Source: Chromobacterium subtsugae (GTDB lineage Bacteria > Pseudomonadota > Gammaproteobacteria > Burkholderiales > Chromobacteriaceae). From it: a DNA stretch of 64,000 bases. Where the stretch lies: positions 54,667-118,666 of the forward strand of contig NZ_JYKA01000013.1 of assembly GCF_001676875.1 (NCBI RefSeq). The letters run 5' to 3'. The number at the start of each line of letters is the position of its first letter. The first letter of the stretch is position 1. Below are positions 36,515 through 45,255 of this stretch, in pieces. The notes under the pieces are model-generated. The model worked only from the letters and a program-made list of their open reading frames with translations, did no database searches and was not told the origin of the DNA. Position numbers and translations under genes: made by a program.

Positions 36515-36591
36515 GCTTCATTAATGGTTTCTTTTGTTTGCAGCAACCCTCCCTAGCCGCCGCGATTTCCCCCAATCGCGGCGGATTTTTT
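36515..36591 (+). ncRNA. Candidate FNR-activated small RNA between pit and recG
   Basis: The predicted transcript is about 77 nt, from the start implied by the promoter at 36479-36508 to the U-run after a strong terminator. The terminator is an 11-bp stem with arms 36557-36567 and 36574-36584 followed by TTTTTT. The 5' half is unpaired and U-rich (GGTTTCTTTTGTTTG), a typical Hfq-binding feature. A C-rich stretch, AACCCTCCC (36545-36553), and the CCCCC of the terminator loop could pair with ribosome-binding sites. It contains a 10-codon ORF (36524-36556, MVSFVCSNPP) with no ribosome site. No gene follows on the plus strand, so this is not a leader. The call is inferred from signals only. Confidence 0.55.
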
Positions 36592-38639
36592 CATGCCTTG
36601 AGAAATTGCTCGCGGCCAGCCAGCCAGCGCTCCAGATGCGCCTCCGCCTCGCGCGGCCAGCGCTCCAGCAATTGCGGCGCCAGATCGCGCGCCGCCTCCA
36701 GCAGCGCCTGGTCCTGCTCCAGGTCGGCGAAGCGCAGCATCGGCAGGCCGCTCTGGCGCGCGCCGAGAAACTCGCCGGGACCGCGGATCTGCAGATCCTG
36801 GCGCGCGATCTCGAAACCATCGACGTTTTCGTAGATCACCTTCAGCCTGGCCTTGGCCAGGTCGGACAAGGGGCTGTCGAACAGCAGCACGCACACGCTC
36901 CTGGCGCTGCCCCGCCCTACCCGGCCGCGCAGCTGGTGCAGCTGGGCCAGGCCCATTCTTTCCGCGTGCTCTATCACCATCAGGCTGGCGTTGGGCACAT
37001 CGACGCCCACCTCGATCACCGTGGTGGCCACCAGCACGTCCAGCTCCGCCGCCGCGAAGGCCGCCATCACCGCCGCTTTCTCCGCCGCCTTCATCCGGCC
37101 GTGCACCAAGCCGATGCGCCGCCCCGGCAAGTCCTGCTGCAATTGCTGGTGGCTGTCCACCGCCGTCTGCAGCTGCAGCGCCTCCGATTCCTCGATCAAC
37201 GGGCATACCCAATACGCCTGCCGCCCTTCGGCGCAGGTGCGCTCCACCAGCCCCACCACCTCGGGCCGGCGCGGATTGCCGATCAGCTTGGTGACGATGG
37301 GCGTGCGTCCCGGCGGCAATTCGTCTATCACTGACACGTCGAGATCGGCGTAAAAGCTCATCGCCAGCGTGCGCGGAATCGGCGTGGCCGACATCATCAG
37401 TTGGTGCGGCTCCTCGCCCTTGTCCTGCAGCGCCAGCCGCTGGCCGACGCCGAAACGGTGCTGCTCGTCGACGATGGCGAGGCCCAGCTTCTGGAACGCC
37501 ACGTCATCCTGGAATAGCGCGTGGGTGCCCACCGCCAGCCGGCACTGGCCTGAAGCGATCTCGTCCAGCGCCTGCTGCTTCGCTTTTTTCCTCAGGCTGC
37601 CGGACAGCCAGGCCACGCCTATGCCCAAGGGCGCCAGCCAGCTGGACAATTTCAGGTAGTGCTGCTCGGCCAGGATTTCGGTCGGCGCCATCAGCGCCAC
37701 CTGATAGCCGGCCTCGATCGCCGACAGCCCCGCCAGCGCCGCGACGATGGTCTTGCCGCTGCCGACATCGCCCTGCAACAGCCGGTGCATCGGGTGCGGC
37801 AGCGCCAGGTCGGCGCGGATGTCCGCCAGCACCCGGCGCTGCGCGCCGGTAAGCGGGAACGGCAGATTGCGCAGCAGGCGCTCGCTCAGGCTGCCGTCGC
37901 CGACGATGCGCGGCGCGCTGCCGAGCCGGCGCGCGCGGTAGGCCAGCCGCATCGACAGCTGCTGCGCCAGCAATTCGTCGAATTTCAGCCGCTGCCAGGC
38001 CGGCAGCCGCGGATCGGCCAGTTGCTGCGCCGACCACTCCGGCGGCGGCTGATGCAGCAGGCGGATCGCCTCGGCGAACGGCTGCAGCGCCAGCGGCTCC
38101 AGTAGCGGCAGCGGCAGCAGCTCGTCCAGCGTCTGCAGGCGCAGCTCGCCGTGCACCAGCTTGCGCAGCATAGGCTGGGTCAGGCCGTTGACCGTCGGGT
38201 AGACCGGGGTGAGGCTTTCCGCCAGCGGCGCGCCTTCGCGCACCTCCCGCGTCTTCGGATGCACCATCTCGTCGCCGGCGAAGCCGCGGCGGATCTCGCC
38301 CAGCGCCCGCACCCGGCTGCCTTCGGCGAACTGCTTGATCTGGCTGGGATAGAAATGGATGAAGCGCAGCAGCAGCGCGCCGCTGCCGTCCTCGATCTGC
38401 ACCCTGAGCTGCTTGCGCGGCCGGAAGCTGACCTCATGCGACACCACGGTGCCCTCCACCAGCACCGGCTGGCCATAAGGCGCGTCGGCGATCGGGTACA
38501 GATGGGTTTCATCCTCATAGCGCAGCGGCAGATGCAGCACCAGGTCGAAGCGGCGGCGTATGCCCAGCTTCTCCAGCTTTTTGGCCAACGCAGCCGGCAC
38601 CGCGGGCGGCTGGTTGGCGAGATCGATCGGCGGAGTCAT
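36591..38639 (-). CDS. recG: ATP-dependent DNA helicase RecG
   Basis: A 682-residue branch-migration helicase that remodels stalled forks and Holliday junctions. The N-terminal wedge/OB domain (about 55-150) is followed by the helicase motor. Motif I is GDVGSGKT, motif II is the DEQH box in DEQHRFGVGQR, motif III is MSATPIPRTLA, and the last motifs lie in LHQLRGRVGRGSARS. The length agrees with the family. Its 3' end abuts the terminator of the candidate small RNA on the opposite strand. Confidence 0.96.
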   Translation of the reverse strand: MTPPIDLANQPPAVPAALAKKLEKLGIRRRFDLVLHLPLRYEDETHLYPIADAPYGQPVLVEGTVVSHEVSFRPRKQLRVQIEDGSGALLLRFIHFYPSQIKQFAEGSRVRALGEIRRGFAGDEMVHPKTREVREGAPLAESLTPVYPTVNGLTQPMLRKLVHGELRLQTLDELLPLPLLEPLALQPFAEAIRLLHQPPPEWSAQQLADPRLPAWQRLKFDELLAQQLSMRLAYRARRLGSAPRIVGDGSLSERLLRNLPFPLTGAQRRVLADIRADLALPHPMHRLLQGDVGSGKTIVAALAGLSAIEAGYQVALMAPTEILAEQHYLKLSSWLAPLGIGVAWLSGSLRKKAKQQALDEIASGQCRLAVGTHALFQDDVAFQKLGLAIVDEQHRFGVGQRLALQDKGEEPHQLMMSATPIPRTLAMSFYADLDVSVIDELPPGRTPIVTKLIGNPRRPEVVGLVERTCAEGRQAYWVCPLIEESEALQLQTAVDSHQQLQQDLPGRRIGLVHGRMKAAEKAAVMAAFAAAELDVLVATTVIEVGVDVPNASLMVIEHAERMGLAQLHQLRGRVGRGSARSVCVLLFDSPLSDLAKARLKVIYENVDGFEIARQDLQIRGPGEFLGARQSGLPMLRFADLEQDQALLEAARDLAPQLLERWPREAEAHLERWLAGREQFLKA

Positions 38640-38666
38640 GAGGACAGATTGTACTCAAGAATGCAA

Positions 38667-38698
38667 AAGGCGGAAGCGGCTCGCGCCGCTTCCGCCTT
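38667..38698 (-). terminator. Terminator after the DUF2147 gene
   Basis: A 14-bp perfect stem (38667-38680 with 38685-38698) is followed on the minus strand by TT. It lies between the DUF2147 stop and the recG start. Confidence 0.6.
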
Positions 38699-38723
38699 GT
38701 CGTTTGGCCAGCAAGCCGTCAGC

Positions 38724-39155
38724 TTATTGCTGGCGCTCCCACACCTGGGAACGGAAGAACGGACCGATGTAGCCGCGCACGCGCAGCTTCTTGCCGTCTT
38801 CCATCAGCTTGGCGCCGGAGGTGTAGATCTTGCCGGACTTCGGGTCCAGGATCTGGCCGTCGCTCCATTCGTCGCCGCTCTTTTTCAGACCCCACAGGAT
38901 CTGCATGCCGTTGACCGGCTTGCCCTTGTTGGCGCCGTCGCACTTGTCGCACACCGCCTCCGGGTGCAGGTAGAGCTTGATCACCTTGCCGGTCAGCTCG
39001 CCGTTGGGGCTTTCGTTGATCTGCACCAGCGCCTTGGCCTGGTGGGTCTCGTCGTCTATGGTCTTCCACAGGCCGGCGGCGCTGCCAGCCAGAGCCAATT
39101 GGCTGGCCAGGCCCAGCGCGGTAGCCAGGCAAGCGGCTTTGGCGATTCGAATCAT
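38724..39155 (-). CDS. DUF2147 secreted protein
   Basis: A 143-residue exported protein. A signal peptide of about 23 residues (MIRIAKAACLATALGLASQL...) is followed by GLWKTIDDETHQAKALVQI, the usual opening of DUF2147, and a CDKCDG pair of cysteines that could bind metal or form a disulfide. The C-terminal RVRGYIGPFFRSQVW also fits the family. Its function is unknown; members are often lipid-binding-like beta barrels. GAGGAAAACATC precedes the ATG. Confidence 0.85.
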   Translation of the reverse strand: MIRIAKAACLATALGLASQLALAGSAAGLWKTIDDETHQAKALVQINESPNGELTGKVIKLYLHPEAVCDKCDGANKGKPVNGMQILWGLKKSGDEWSDGQILDPKSGKIYTSGAKLMEDGKKLRVRGYIGPFFRSQVWERQQ

Positions 39156-39250
39156 GATGTTTTCCTCGTCTTGTTTGTTATGAAACAGCAGTTTGGAGTA
39201 GCGGCTCTAGGATGCCAACAGCCGGCCGCATCGTCAAGCCGCCGCGCGTT

Positions 39251-40090
39251 TCACAGCGTGAATTCGCCGCTGCCGACCGCCTGCGCCCGGCCGCCCACCT
39301 CGACCCGCCCTGCGGCGTCGACATCCAGGTACAGCACATTGGGCCGCCCTATCGCCTCGCCCTGCTCCAGCCGCCAGGACAGCGGCGCGAGGCCGTTCAG
39401 CGCGCACCAGCCGCCCAAGTTGGCGCAGGCGCTGCCGGTGCCCGGGTCTTCTATCACCGAGCCTTGCTGGTCGAAGAACAAGCGCACGGTGGCGACGCCG
39501 CCCTGCTGGTGCCACAGGTAGGCGATGCTGCGGCCCGGGTGCAAGGTGGCGTGGCGGCGGAACAGCTCCGGCTCCGGCCGCGCGCGCAGCACCGCCTCGC
39601 GGCTGGAGAGGCCGATCAGCAGCTGCTCGCTGCCGGCGTTCAGCCATTGCGGCGGCTGGGCGATATCCTCCGGCGCCAAACCCAGCATGGCGGCCGCCGT
39701 GTCGCTGCCGAAGCCGGCCGCCCGCACGCTGGCGGGCAGCGCGCTCAAGCGGAACAGGCCGTCCTGATGCCGGATGGGGATCAGTCCGGAACGGGTGCGC
39801 AGCGCGAAGCTGTCGCCCAGCCCGCCGCGGGCGTGCAGCGCCGCGGCGCTGCCCAGCGTCGGGTGGCCGGCGAAGGGCAGCTCGTAGCTGGGCGTGAAGA
39901 TGCGCAGGCTGGCGGCAGCTTCGGCGTCGCCGGGAAACAGAAACACGGTTTCCGACAGGTTGAACTGGCGCGCGATCAGCTGCATGTCCTGGTCGGACAG
40001 GCCGGCCGCTTCGGGAAACACCGCCAGCGGATTGCCGCCGAAGCGCTGCTCGGCGAACACATTGACAAGCTCGAAACGATAAGTCGCCAT
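39251..40090 (-). CDS. PhzF-family isomerase/epimerase
   Basis: A 279-residue protein of the phenazine-biosynthesis PhzF fold (two diaminopimelate-epimerase-like halves). Family markers are VNVFAEQRFGGNPLAVF, the catalytic-site glutamate E47 in FNLSETVF, PFAGHPTLGSA and the C-terminal DPGTGSACANLG. Most such bacterial genes outside phenazine clusters have unknown substrates, and no phenazine genes lie nearby. The ATG at 40090 overlaps the preceding stop by one base. Confidence 0.88.
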   Translation of the reverse strand: MATYRFELVNVFAEQRFGGNPLAVFPEAAGLSDQDMQLIARQFNLSETVFLFPGDAEAAASLRIFTPSYELPFAGHPTLGSAAALHARGGLGDSFALRTRSGLIPIRHQDGLFRLSALPASVRAAGFGSDTAAAMLGLAPEDIAQPPQWLNAGSEQLLIGLSSREAVLRARPEPELFRRHATLHPGRSIAYLWHQQGGVATVRLFFDQQGSVIEDPGTGSACANLGGWCALNGLAPLSWRLEQGEAIGRPNVLYLDVDAAGRVEVGGRAQAVGSGEFTL

Positions 40091-40560
40091 CAATCGTCCT
40101 TATATAAATGACATGCGCGATCCTGCATCTGATCTTCCACCTTGGCAAGGCGGAACTTCAAGCGCTCCAGTTCGCTAGCCGTCTGCCCCTGGCGCAGGCC
40201 TTGCCGCAACGACGCCTGCTTGCCCGCCAAGCGCTGGCAATGCTGGCGCTCCGCCAGCCATTTCTTGCGTCCGGCCAGCCTCTCGCGCTGCGCGGCCAGC
40301 TCTTCCGCCTGGCGCGCCTTGTCGCGCCGGCCTGACCAATCCCGCAGCGACTGGCGGTATTGCTGCCGCGCCGCGCGCTGGCTGTCGCCGCCGTCGATCA
40401 CGCTGAGCGGCGCGCTGCCATCCATCGCCAAGCTGCGGCTGCCCGCCGGACATGGCTGCTGGCTGTAGCTGATGCCGCCGTCCGCATCGCGGCACTTGAA
40501 TACCTGCGCCTGGCAGCACACCGCCGTCCATCCCAGGCAAACCAGTAAGACTGCTTTCAT
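40090..40560 (-). CDS. DUF4124 domain secreted protein
   Basis: A 156-residue protein. The signal peptide (MKAVLLVCLGWTAVCCQA) is followed by the DUF4124 opening, QVFKCRDADGGISYSQQPCP, with two cysteines. The rest is a charged helix rich in Arg, Gln and Lys (about residues 65-140), probably a coiled coil. Its function is unknown. It is translationally coupled to the PhzF-like gene. The start at 40560 is preferred over 40593 because the signal peptide begins there. Confidence 0.78.
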   Translation of the reverse strand: MKAVLLVCLGWTAVCCQAQVFKCRDADGGISYSQQPCPAGSRSLAMDGSAPLSVIDGGDSQRAARQQYRQSLRDWSGRRDKARQAEELAAQRERLAGRKKWLAERQHCQRLAGKQASLRQGLRQGQTASELERLKFRLAKVEDQMQDRACHLYKDD

Positions 40561-40656
40561 CGCGCGCTCCCGGCTATTCGTTCCGGGCAACATGCCAAAT
40601 CCCGGCGGCGCCGGACACTGGCTACTCGGTCAAGGCCGCCAGGCCATCCGGACAGC

Positions 40657-40685
40657 AAAAAGCCCCGGACCGTTGGCCCGGGGCT
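40657..40685 (-). terminator. Terminator of the rdgB-hemW-ridA unit
   Basis: On the minus strand, AGCCCCGG pairs with CCGGGGCT and is followed by TTTTTGC, 26 bases after the ridA stop. Confidence 0.75.
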
Positions 40686-40710
40686 CGAGACTTGCGGATC
40701 AAGGAAACGC

Positions 40711-41091
40711 TTACAGCACCATCACCGCTTCGGCTTCCACCAGCACGCCCTTGGGCAGGCTGGCCACGCCGACGGCGGCGCGCGCCGGGTAAGGCTGGCT
40801 GAAGTATTGCGCCATGATTTCGTTGAAGGTGCCGAAGTTGGACAGGTCGGTCAGGTAGGCGTTGAGTTTGACGATCTGGTCCAGGCTGCCGCCGGCGGCT
40901 TCGCACACGGCTTTCATATTCTTGAATACCTGGTGGGTTTCCGCGGCGAAGCCGCCTTCCACCACGGTCATGCTGGCCGGGTCCAGCGGGATCTGGCCGG
41001 ACAGGTAGACGGTATTGCCAGCCTTGACGGCTTGCGAGTAAGCGCCGATGGCGGCCGGGGCTTTGTCGGTGTGGATGATTTCTTTAGCCAT
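40711..41091 (-). CDS. ridA: RidA/YjgF enamine deaminase
   Basis: A 126-residue trimeric enzyme that hydrolyses reactive 2-aminoacrylate and other enamines made by PLP enzymes. The family segments [32 protein letters not shown] and [19 protein letters not shown] are all present, including the substrate arginine and glutamate. The ATG overlaps the hemW stop by one base, so it is coupled to it. Confidence 0.94.
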   Translation of the reverse strand: MAKEIIHTDKAPAAIGAYSQAVKAGNTVYLSGQIPLDPASMTVVEGGFAAETHQVFKNMKAVCEAAGGSLDQIVKLNAYLTDLSNFGTFNEIMAQYFSQPYPARAAVGVASLPKGVLVEAEAVMVL

Positions 41092-42281
41092 TATTCATCT
41101 CCTTCTTTGAGGAACAGGGTGAGCAAATCGTTGAGGAAGCGCTGGCCTTTCAGCGTTGGGCGCAGGATCGCGCCGTCATCGTCCAGCAGGCCTTGCGCCT
41201 GGGCTTCGTCCAGCTGGCGGCGGATCGACGCCAGCGGCAGCCCGGTGCGCTCCTGGAACAGGCGGCTCTCGAAGCCGCCGGTCAGGCGCAGCAGGTTCAT
41301 CATGAATTCGAACGGCAGGTCGGCGCGGGCAACCTTTTGACTGCTCTGCAACGGCGCGCCATCCGCCACCGCCTTCAGATAGGCCGCCGGCTGCTTGTGC
41401 CGCATCTGGCGGACGATGCCGGCGTGGCTGCTGATCTTGCCGTGGGCGCCGGCGCCGATGCCGACGTAGTCGCCGAACTGCCAGTAGTTGAGATTGTGGC
41501 GGCTGTGGCGGCCGGGCTTGGCGAAGGCCGAGGTTTCGTAGTGATCGAAACCGGCGGCTGCCAGACAGGATTCTATCGCTTCCTGCATATCGGCCGACAC
41601 CTCGTCGTCCGGCAAGTTCTTCGGCGTTTGCGCCGCGAACATCGTATTCGGTTCTATCGTCAGATGGTAGGCCGATAGGTGAGTGATGCCGTAGGACAGC
41701 GCGGTGTTCAGGTCGGACAGCGCCTGGTCCAGGGTCTGGCCCGGCAGCGCGTACATCAGGTCCAGGTTGACGTTGTCGAAGTAGGTCAGCGCGATCTCGA
41801 CCGCGCGCTTGGCTTCGTCGCCGTCGTGGATGCGGCCCAGCGCCTGCAAATGCTTGGGATTAAAGCTCTGGATGCCGATGGACAAGCGGTTGATGCCGGC
41901 CTCGCGGTAGCCGCGGAAGCGCTCGATCTCGAAAGTGCCGGGATTGGCCTCCATCGTGATTTCGGCGTCCGGATGCAGCTTCATCCGCGCGCGCACCCCG
42001 GCCAGGAAGGCATCCATCGCCTGCGGGCTGAACAGGCTGGGCGTGCCGCCGCCCATGAAGATGCTGGTCAGCGGCCGGCCCCATACTTCGGGCAGGCTGA
42101 ATTCCAGATCGCGCAACAGCGCGTCGACATAGGCCATCTCGTCGAAGCCGTTCTTCGGCTCGTGGGAATTGAAGTCGCAATACGGACACTTGCGGATGCA
42201 CCACGGGAAGTGGACGTACAGCGCCAGGGGCGGCAGCTCGCGCAGGCCGCCCGTCAGCGCCGACAGATCGATCACGCTCAT
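41091..42281 (-). CDS. hemW: Radical SAM heme chaperone HemW
   Basis: A 396-residue protein of the HemN/HemW family. The radical-SAM cluster motif is CIRKCPYC (Cx3CxxC) in [15 protein letters not shown], followed by [10 protein letters not shown] and the [15 protein letters not shown] segment. The HemN-type extra N-terminal cysteine motif is absent, which favours a heme chaperone over a coproporphyrinogen oxidase. It starts inside the rdgB stop (ATGA) and precedes ridA. Confidence 0.9.
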   Translation of the reverse strand: MSVIDLSALTGGLRELPPLALYVHFPWCIRKCPYCDFNSHEPKNGFDEMAYVDALLRDLEFSLPEVWGRPLTSIFMGGGTPSLFSPQAMDAFLAGVRARMKLHPDAEITMEANPGTFEIERFRGYREAGINRLSIGIQSFNPKHLQALGRIHDGDEAKRAVEIALTYFDNVNLDLMYALPGQTLDQALSDLNTALSYGITHLSAYHLTIEPNTMFAAQTPKNLPDDEVSADMQEAIESCLAAAGFDHYETSAFAKPGRHSRHNLNYWQFGDYVGIGAGAHGKISSHAGIVRQMRHKQPAAYLKAVADGAPLQSSQKVARADLPFEFMMNLLRLTGGFESRLFQERTGLPLASIRRQLDEAQAQGLLDDDGAILRPTLKGQRFLNDLLTLFLKEGDE

Positions 42282-42871
42282 GCCAGCGCCTTCAGCTTGG
42301 CCATCAGTGCGGCCAGCGCCTGGCCGCGGTGGCTGACGCGGTTCTTTTCGGCGGCGTCCAGCTCGGCCACCGACACGCCGTGGCTGGGCAGGAAGAAGTA
42401 AGGGTCGTAGCCGAAGCCGCCTTCGCCGGCCGCCTCGTCACGCACTTCGCCCAGCCAGATGCCGTCGGCCACCAGCGGTTGCGGGTCATCGGCATGGCGC
42501 ACCAACACCAGCACGCAGTAGTACCAGGCGCGGCGGTTGGCCTCGCCCTGCAGCTTTTCCACCAACAGCGCGTTGTTGCGCGCGTCGGACTTGGGCTCGC
42601 CGGCGAAACGGGCCGAGGACACGCCCGGCGCGCCGCCCAGCGCCTCGACGCAGATGCCGGAATCGTCGGCCAGCGCCGGCAGGCCGGTCAGCCGGCTGGC
42701 GTGGCGCGCCTTCTCCAGCGCGTTCTCCAGGAAGGTGTGATGCGGCTCCGGGCACTCCGGCACATCGAAGTCGCGCTGCGGGCGCACGGTGACGCCCAGT
42801 TCGGCGAACAGCGCGCCGAACTCCTTCAGCTTGCCGGCGTTATTGCTGGCGAGAACCAATTGATCGAACAT
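42278..42871 (-). CDS. rdgB: XTP/dITP pyrophosphatase
   Basis: A 197-residue house-cleaning enzyme that hydrolyses non-canonical purine triphosphates such as dITP and XTP to monophosphates. The signature LASNNAGKLKEF starts at residue 7, ALADDSGICVEALGGAPGVSSARFAG lies mid-protein, and GFGYDPYFFLP is near residue 150. It is the first gene of rdgB-hemW-ridA. Confidence 0.94.
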   Translation of the reverse strand: MFDQLVLASNNAGKLKEFGALFAELGVTVRPQRDFDVPECPEPHHTFLENALEKARHASRLTGLPALADDSGICVEALGGAPGVSSARFAGEPKSDARNNALLVEKLQGEANRRAWYYCVLVLVRHADDPQPLVADGIWLGEVRDEAAGEGGFGYDPYFFLPSHGVSVAELDAAEKNRVSHRGQALAALMAKLKALA

Positions 42872-42916
42872 TTCTTCGCTCTTTCTATCTTGTGGGTGCG
42901 GCCGAACCAGCCCAAT

Positions 42917-42935
42917 GGCGTCCGGCCAGGACGCC
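42917..42935 (-). repeat. Inverted repeat between the polyamine-binding gene and rdgB
   Basis: GGCGTCC and GGACGCC form a 7-bp stem with a 5-base loop. It overlaps the region just after the binding-protein stop (42939) and lacks a U-run. Confidence 0.4.
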
Positions 42936-42938
42936 AGC

Positions 42939-44012
42939 TTAGCGGCTGACCTTCACTTCCGTCCACATCCGCGCCAAGGAACGACGTTCTTTCGGTGTCA
43001 GTTCGCGCAAGACCGTCCATCTCTTCGCCTGTTCGGCCGTCGGATTGATCACTGGGCTGGCCTTCAGATCGGCGCGGAAGTAGCCGCTGGCGGTGGCCAC
43101 CGGGTTGGTCGCGCCATTGAGGTTGGTCAACTGCGCCGCGTTCTGGCCGTCCAGCATGAAATTGATGAACTGGTGCGCCAAATCCGGCCGCTTGGCGCTG
43201 GCGGTGATCGCCATGGTGTCCACGCCGATCTCGTTGCCTTCGCGCTGCGGCGCATTGCCGATATGGAAGGGCCGCTTGGTCTGGCGCGCGTCCTCGCTGG
43301 CCTGGAAGAATTCGGTGGAATAGCCCAGCGCCACCCAGATATTGCCGACCGCCAGCTGCTTCAGATAGCTGGCGTTGGAGAAGGCGGCCCAGTACGGCTT
43401 GGCCTGCTTGATCACGTCGCGCGCGGCGCGCATGTCGGCGTCAGTCGCGGTATTCGGATCTTTGCCCAGGTAGAACAAGGCGGCGGCGAACACCTCGCGC
43501 GAGCTGTCCAGCACCGTCACCTTGCCCTTGATCTTCCGCAGCACCTTGGGATCGAAGATCACCGACCAGCTAGTTGGGTCCACGCCCAACTGCTTCAGCT
43601 TCTCCACGTTGTATCCCACCGACGTCAGCGACAGCACGGTGGGGATGGTGTAGCTGTTGTCCGGATCGTAGCTTTGCGACAGATAGGCCGGCGCCACGTT
43701 TTTCAGATTCGGAATCTGGCGGTGGTCCAAGGGTTGCAGCAGCTTCTGCTTGGTCATCGCCTGCACGACGAAACTGGAGGGAAACACCATGTCGTAGCCT
43801 TTGGCGCCGGCGGCCAGCTTGGCCAGCATTTCCTCGTTGTCGCCGTAGTAGTCCTGCACCACCTTGCAGCCGCAGCGCTTCTCGAACTGTCTGACGATGT
43901 TGTCGGACAGCGAGCCGCTCCAGTTGTAGATGTGCAGCACGTCGCTAGGCCCGGCGTAAGCCAGGCTGGTGGACATGCTCAGGGCCAGCATCAACTTTTG
44001 CAACTTTTTCAC
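42939..44012 (-). CDS. Polyamine-type periplasmic binding protein (PotD/PotF family)
   Basis: A 357-residue exported solute-binding protein. The signal peptide (MKKLQKLMLALSMSTSLAYA) is followed by VLHIYNWSGSLSDNIVRQFE, the classic PotD/PotF opening, with the aromatic residues that bracket a polyamine. YDMVFPSS, PTVLSLTSVGYN and GYSTEF segments agree. The start is GTG at 44012, with GGAGG 13 bases upstream. No ATPase or permease gene is adjacent, so it is an orphan binding protein serving a transporter elsewhere, or a sensor partner. Confidence 0.88.
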   Translation of the reverse strand: MKKLQKLMLALSMSTSLAYAGPSDVLHIYNWSGSLSDNIVRQFEKRCGCKVVQDYYGDNEEMLAKLAAGAKGYDMVFPSSFVVQAMTKQKLLQPLDHRQIPNLKNVAPAYLSQSYDPDNSYTIPTVLSLTSVGYNVEKLKQLGVDPTSWSVIFDPKVLRKIKGKVTVLDSSREVFAAALFYLGKDPNTATDADMRAARDVIKQAKPYWAAFSNASYLKQLAVGNIWVALGYSTEFFQASEDARQTKRPFHIGNAPQREGNEIGVDTMAITASAKRPDLAHQFINFMLDGQNAAQLTNLNGATNPVATASGYFRADLKASPVINPTAEQAKRWTVLRELTPKERRSLARMWTEVKVSR

Positions 44013-44057
44013 TTGGGACTCACCTCCAGACGGTCATGCCGGGCATGACAACAATGA

Positions 44058-44078
44058 CAAAAGGCGGCCGGGGCCGCC
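44058..44078 (-). terminator. Terminator of dusA
   Basis: On the minus strand, GGCGGCC pairs with GGCCGCC and is followed by TTTTGTCATTGTT, 38 bases after the dusA stop. Confidence 0.55.
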
Positions 44079-44115
44079 TGCCGAAGACAGCCGCTCGTCG
44101 GCGGCCATCGGATAA

Positions 44116-45123
44116 TCAGGCGCGGCGGCCCGCCAGAGTCGCCTCGTAGGCCTGGCGCAGCAGGCCGGCATCGGCGCCGTCCAAGAGCTTGGAGTCGGAC
44201 AGCATCCGCCGCCAGTTGCGCGCGCCGGGCAGGCCCTGGAACAGGCCCAGGATGTGGCGGGCGATGTGGCGGACATTGCTGCCGTCGCCCAGACGCGCCG
44301 CCACATAGGGCATCATCGCCTCCACCACCGCCGCGCGCTCGGGGCCGGCGGCCGCGTCGCCGTAGAACTGCGCGTCCCACTCGGCCATCAACCACGGGTT
44401 GTGATACGCCTCGCGGCCCACCATCACGCCGTCGACGTGCTGCAGATGCTCGGCGATCTCGGCATTGGTCTTGACGCCGCCGTTGATCAGGATTTCCAGC
44501 TCCGGCCTCTCCCGCTTCAGCCGGTAGACGTAGTCGTACTTCAGCGGCGGGATCTCGCGGTTTTCCTTCGGGCTCAGGCCCTTCAGGATGGCGTTGCGCG
44601 CATGGACGATGAAAGTGCGGCAGCCGGCCTCGGCCACGGTGTCGACGAATTCGCGCAGGTAATCGTAATGCTCGATCTGATCGATGCCGATGCGGTGCTT
44701 GACGGTGACGTCGATGCCCACGGCATCGCGCATCGCCTTGACGCAGTCGGACACCAGCTGCGGCTCCGCCATCAAACAGGCGCCGAAAGCGCCCTTCTGC
44801 ACTCTCTCGGACGGGCAGCCGACGTTAAGGTTCACCTCGTCATAGCCCCATTGCTCCGCCAGCTTGGCGCAGGCGGCCAACTCGGCAGGCTCGGAGCCGC
44901 CCAGCTGCAGCGCGACTGGATGCTCGGCCTCGTCGAAGCGCAGATGGCGCGCGACATCGCCGTTCAGCAAGGCGCCGGTAGTCACCATCTCGGTATACAG
45001 CCAGGTGTGGCGGGTGATCTGGCGGGCGAAATAACGGTAGTGGCGGTCGGTCCAGTCCAGCATCGGAGCGACGGACAGACGCCGCGGCGGCAACGCGCGG
45101 CGGGTGGCAAACGTTTGATTCAT
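44116..45123 (-). CDS. dusA: tRNA-dihydrouridine(20/20a) synthase DusA
   Basis: An FMN enzyme that reduces uridine 20/20a in the tRNA D-loop. From MNQTFATRR the protein has 335 residues. Family markers are the N-terminal LSVAPMLDWTDRHYRYFARQ, the catalytic cysteine in NLNVGCPSERVQKGAFGACLM, and VKHRIGID with the FMN phosphate region GVMVGREAYHNPWL. An in-frame ATG at 45186 would add 21 residues; neither start has a good ribosome site. The strong promoter at 45208-45237 allows both. Confidence 0.9.
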   Translation of the reverse strand: MNQTFATRRALPPRRLSVAPMLDWTDRHYRYFARQITRHTWLYTEMVTTGALLNGDVARHLRFDEAEHPVALQLGGSEPAELAACAKLAEQWGYDEVNLNVGCPSERVQKGAFGACLMAEPQLVSDCVKAMRDAVGIDVTVKHRIGIDQIEHYDYLREFVDTVAEAGCRTFIVHARNAILKGLSPKENREIPPLKYDYVYRLKRERPELEILINGGVKTNAEIAEHLQHVDGVMVGREAYHNPWLMAEWDAQFYGDAAAGPERAAVVEAMMPYVAARLGDGSNVRHIARHILGLFQGLPGARNWRRMLSDSKLLDGADAGLLRQAYEATLAGRRA

Positions 45124-45190
45124 CCGGGAAAACCAATTCTTCGCAGCGGCAAAACGCGCGGCCTGGCCGGACACGCTGCGACGCATAAGC

Positions 45191-45237
45191 GTTTGATCAA
45201 ACTGGGAATTATCCTACCTACGCCAAGGCAGGGTCAA
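45191..45237 (-). promoter_or_regulatory. dusA promoter with a palindrome at the start site
   Basis: On the minus strand, TTGACC (45232-45237), an 18-bp spacer and GATAAT (45208-45213). A perfect 12-bp palindrome, GTTTGATCAAAC (45191-45202), covers the expected start site at about 45201, a position for a repressor. Confidence 0.55.
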
Positions 45238-45255
45238 GGCGAAACCTCCCCGCGC

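Noticed and set aside
36499..36834. A plus-strand frame of 111 codons starting MLILFGFINGFF
   Set aside because: It runs through the small-RNA terminator and then antisense to recG, starts at TTG without a ribosome site, and is not protein-like after residue 35.
39251..40090. PhzF homolog as a sign of a phenazine cluster
   Set aside because: No other phz genes are adjacent, and most PhzF-fold proteins are unrelated to phenazines.
45191..45202. GTTTGATCAAAC as an FNR box
   Set aside because: It has TTGAT and ATCAA overlapping with no 4-base spacer, so it cannot fit an FNR dimer.
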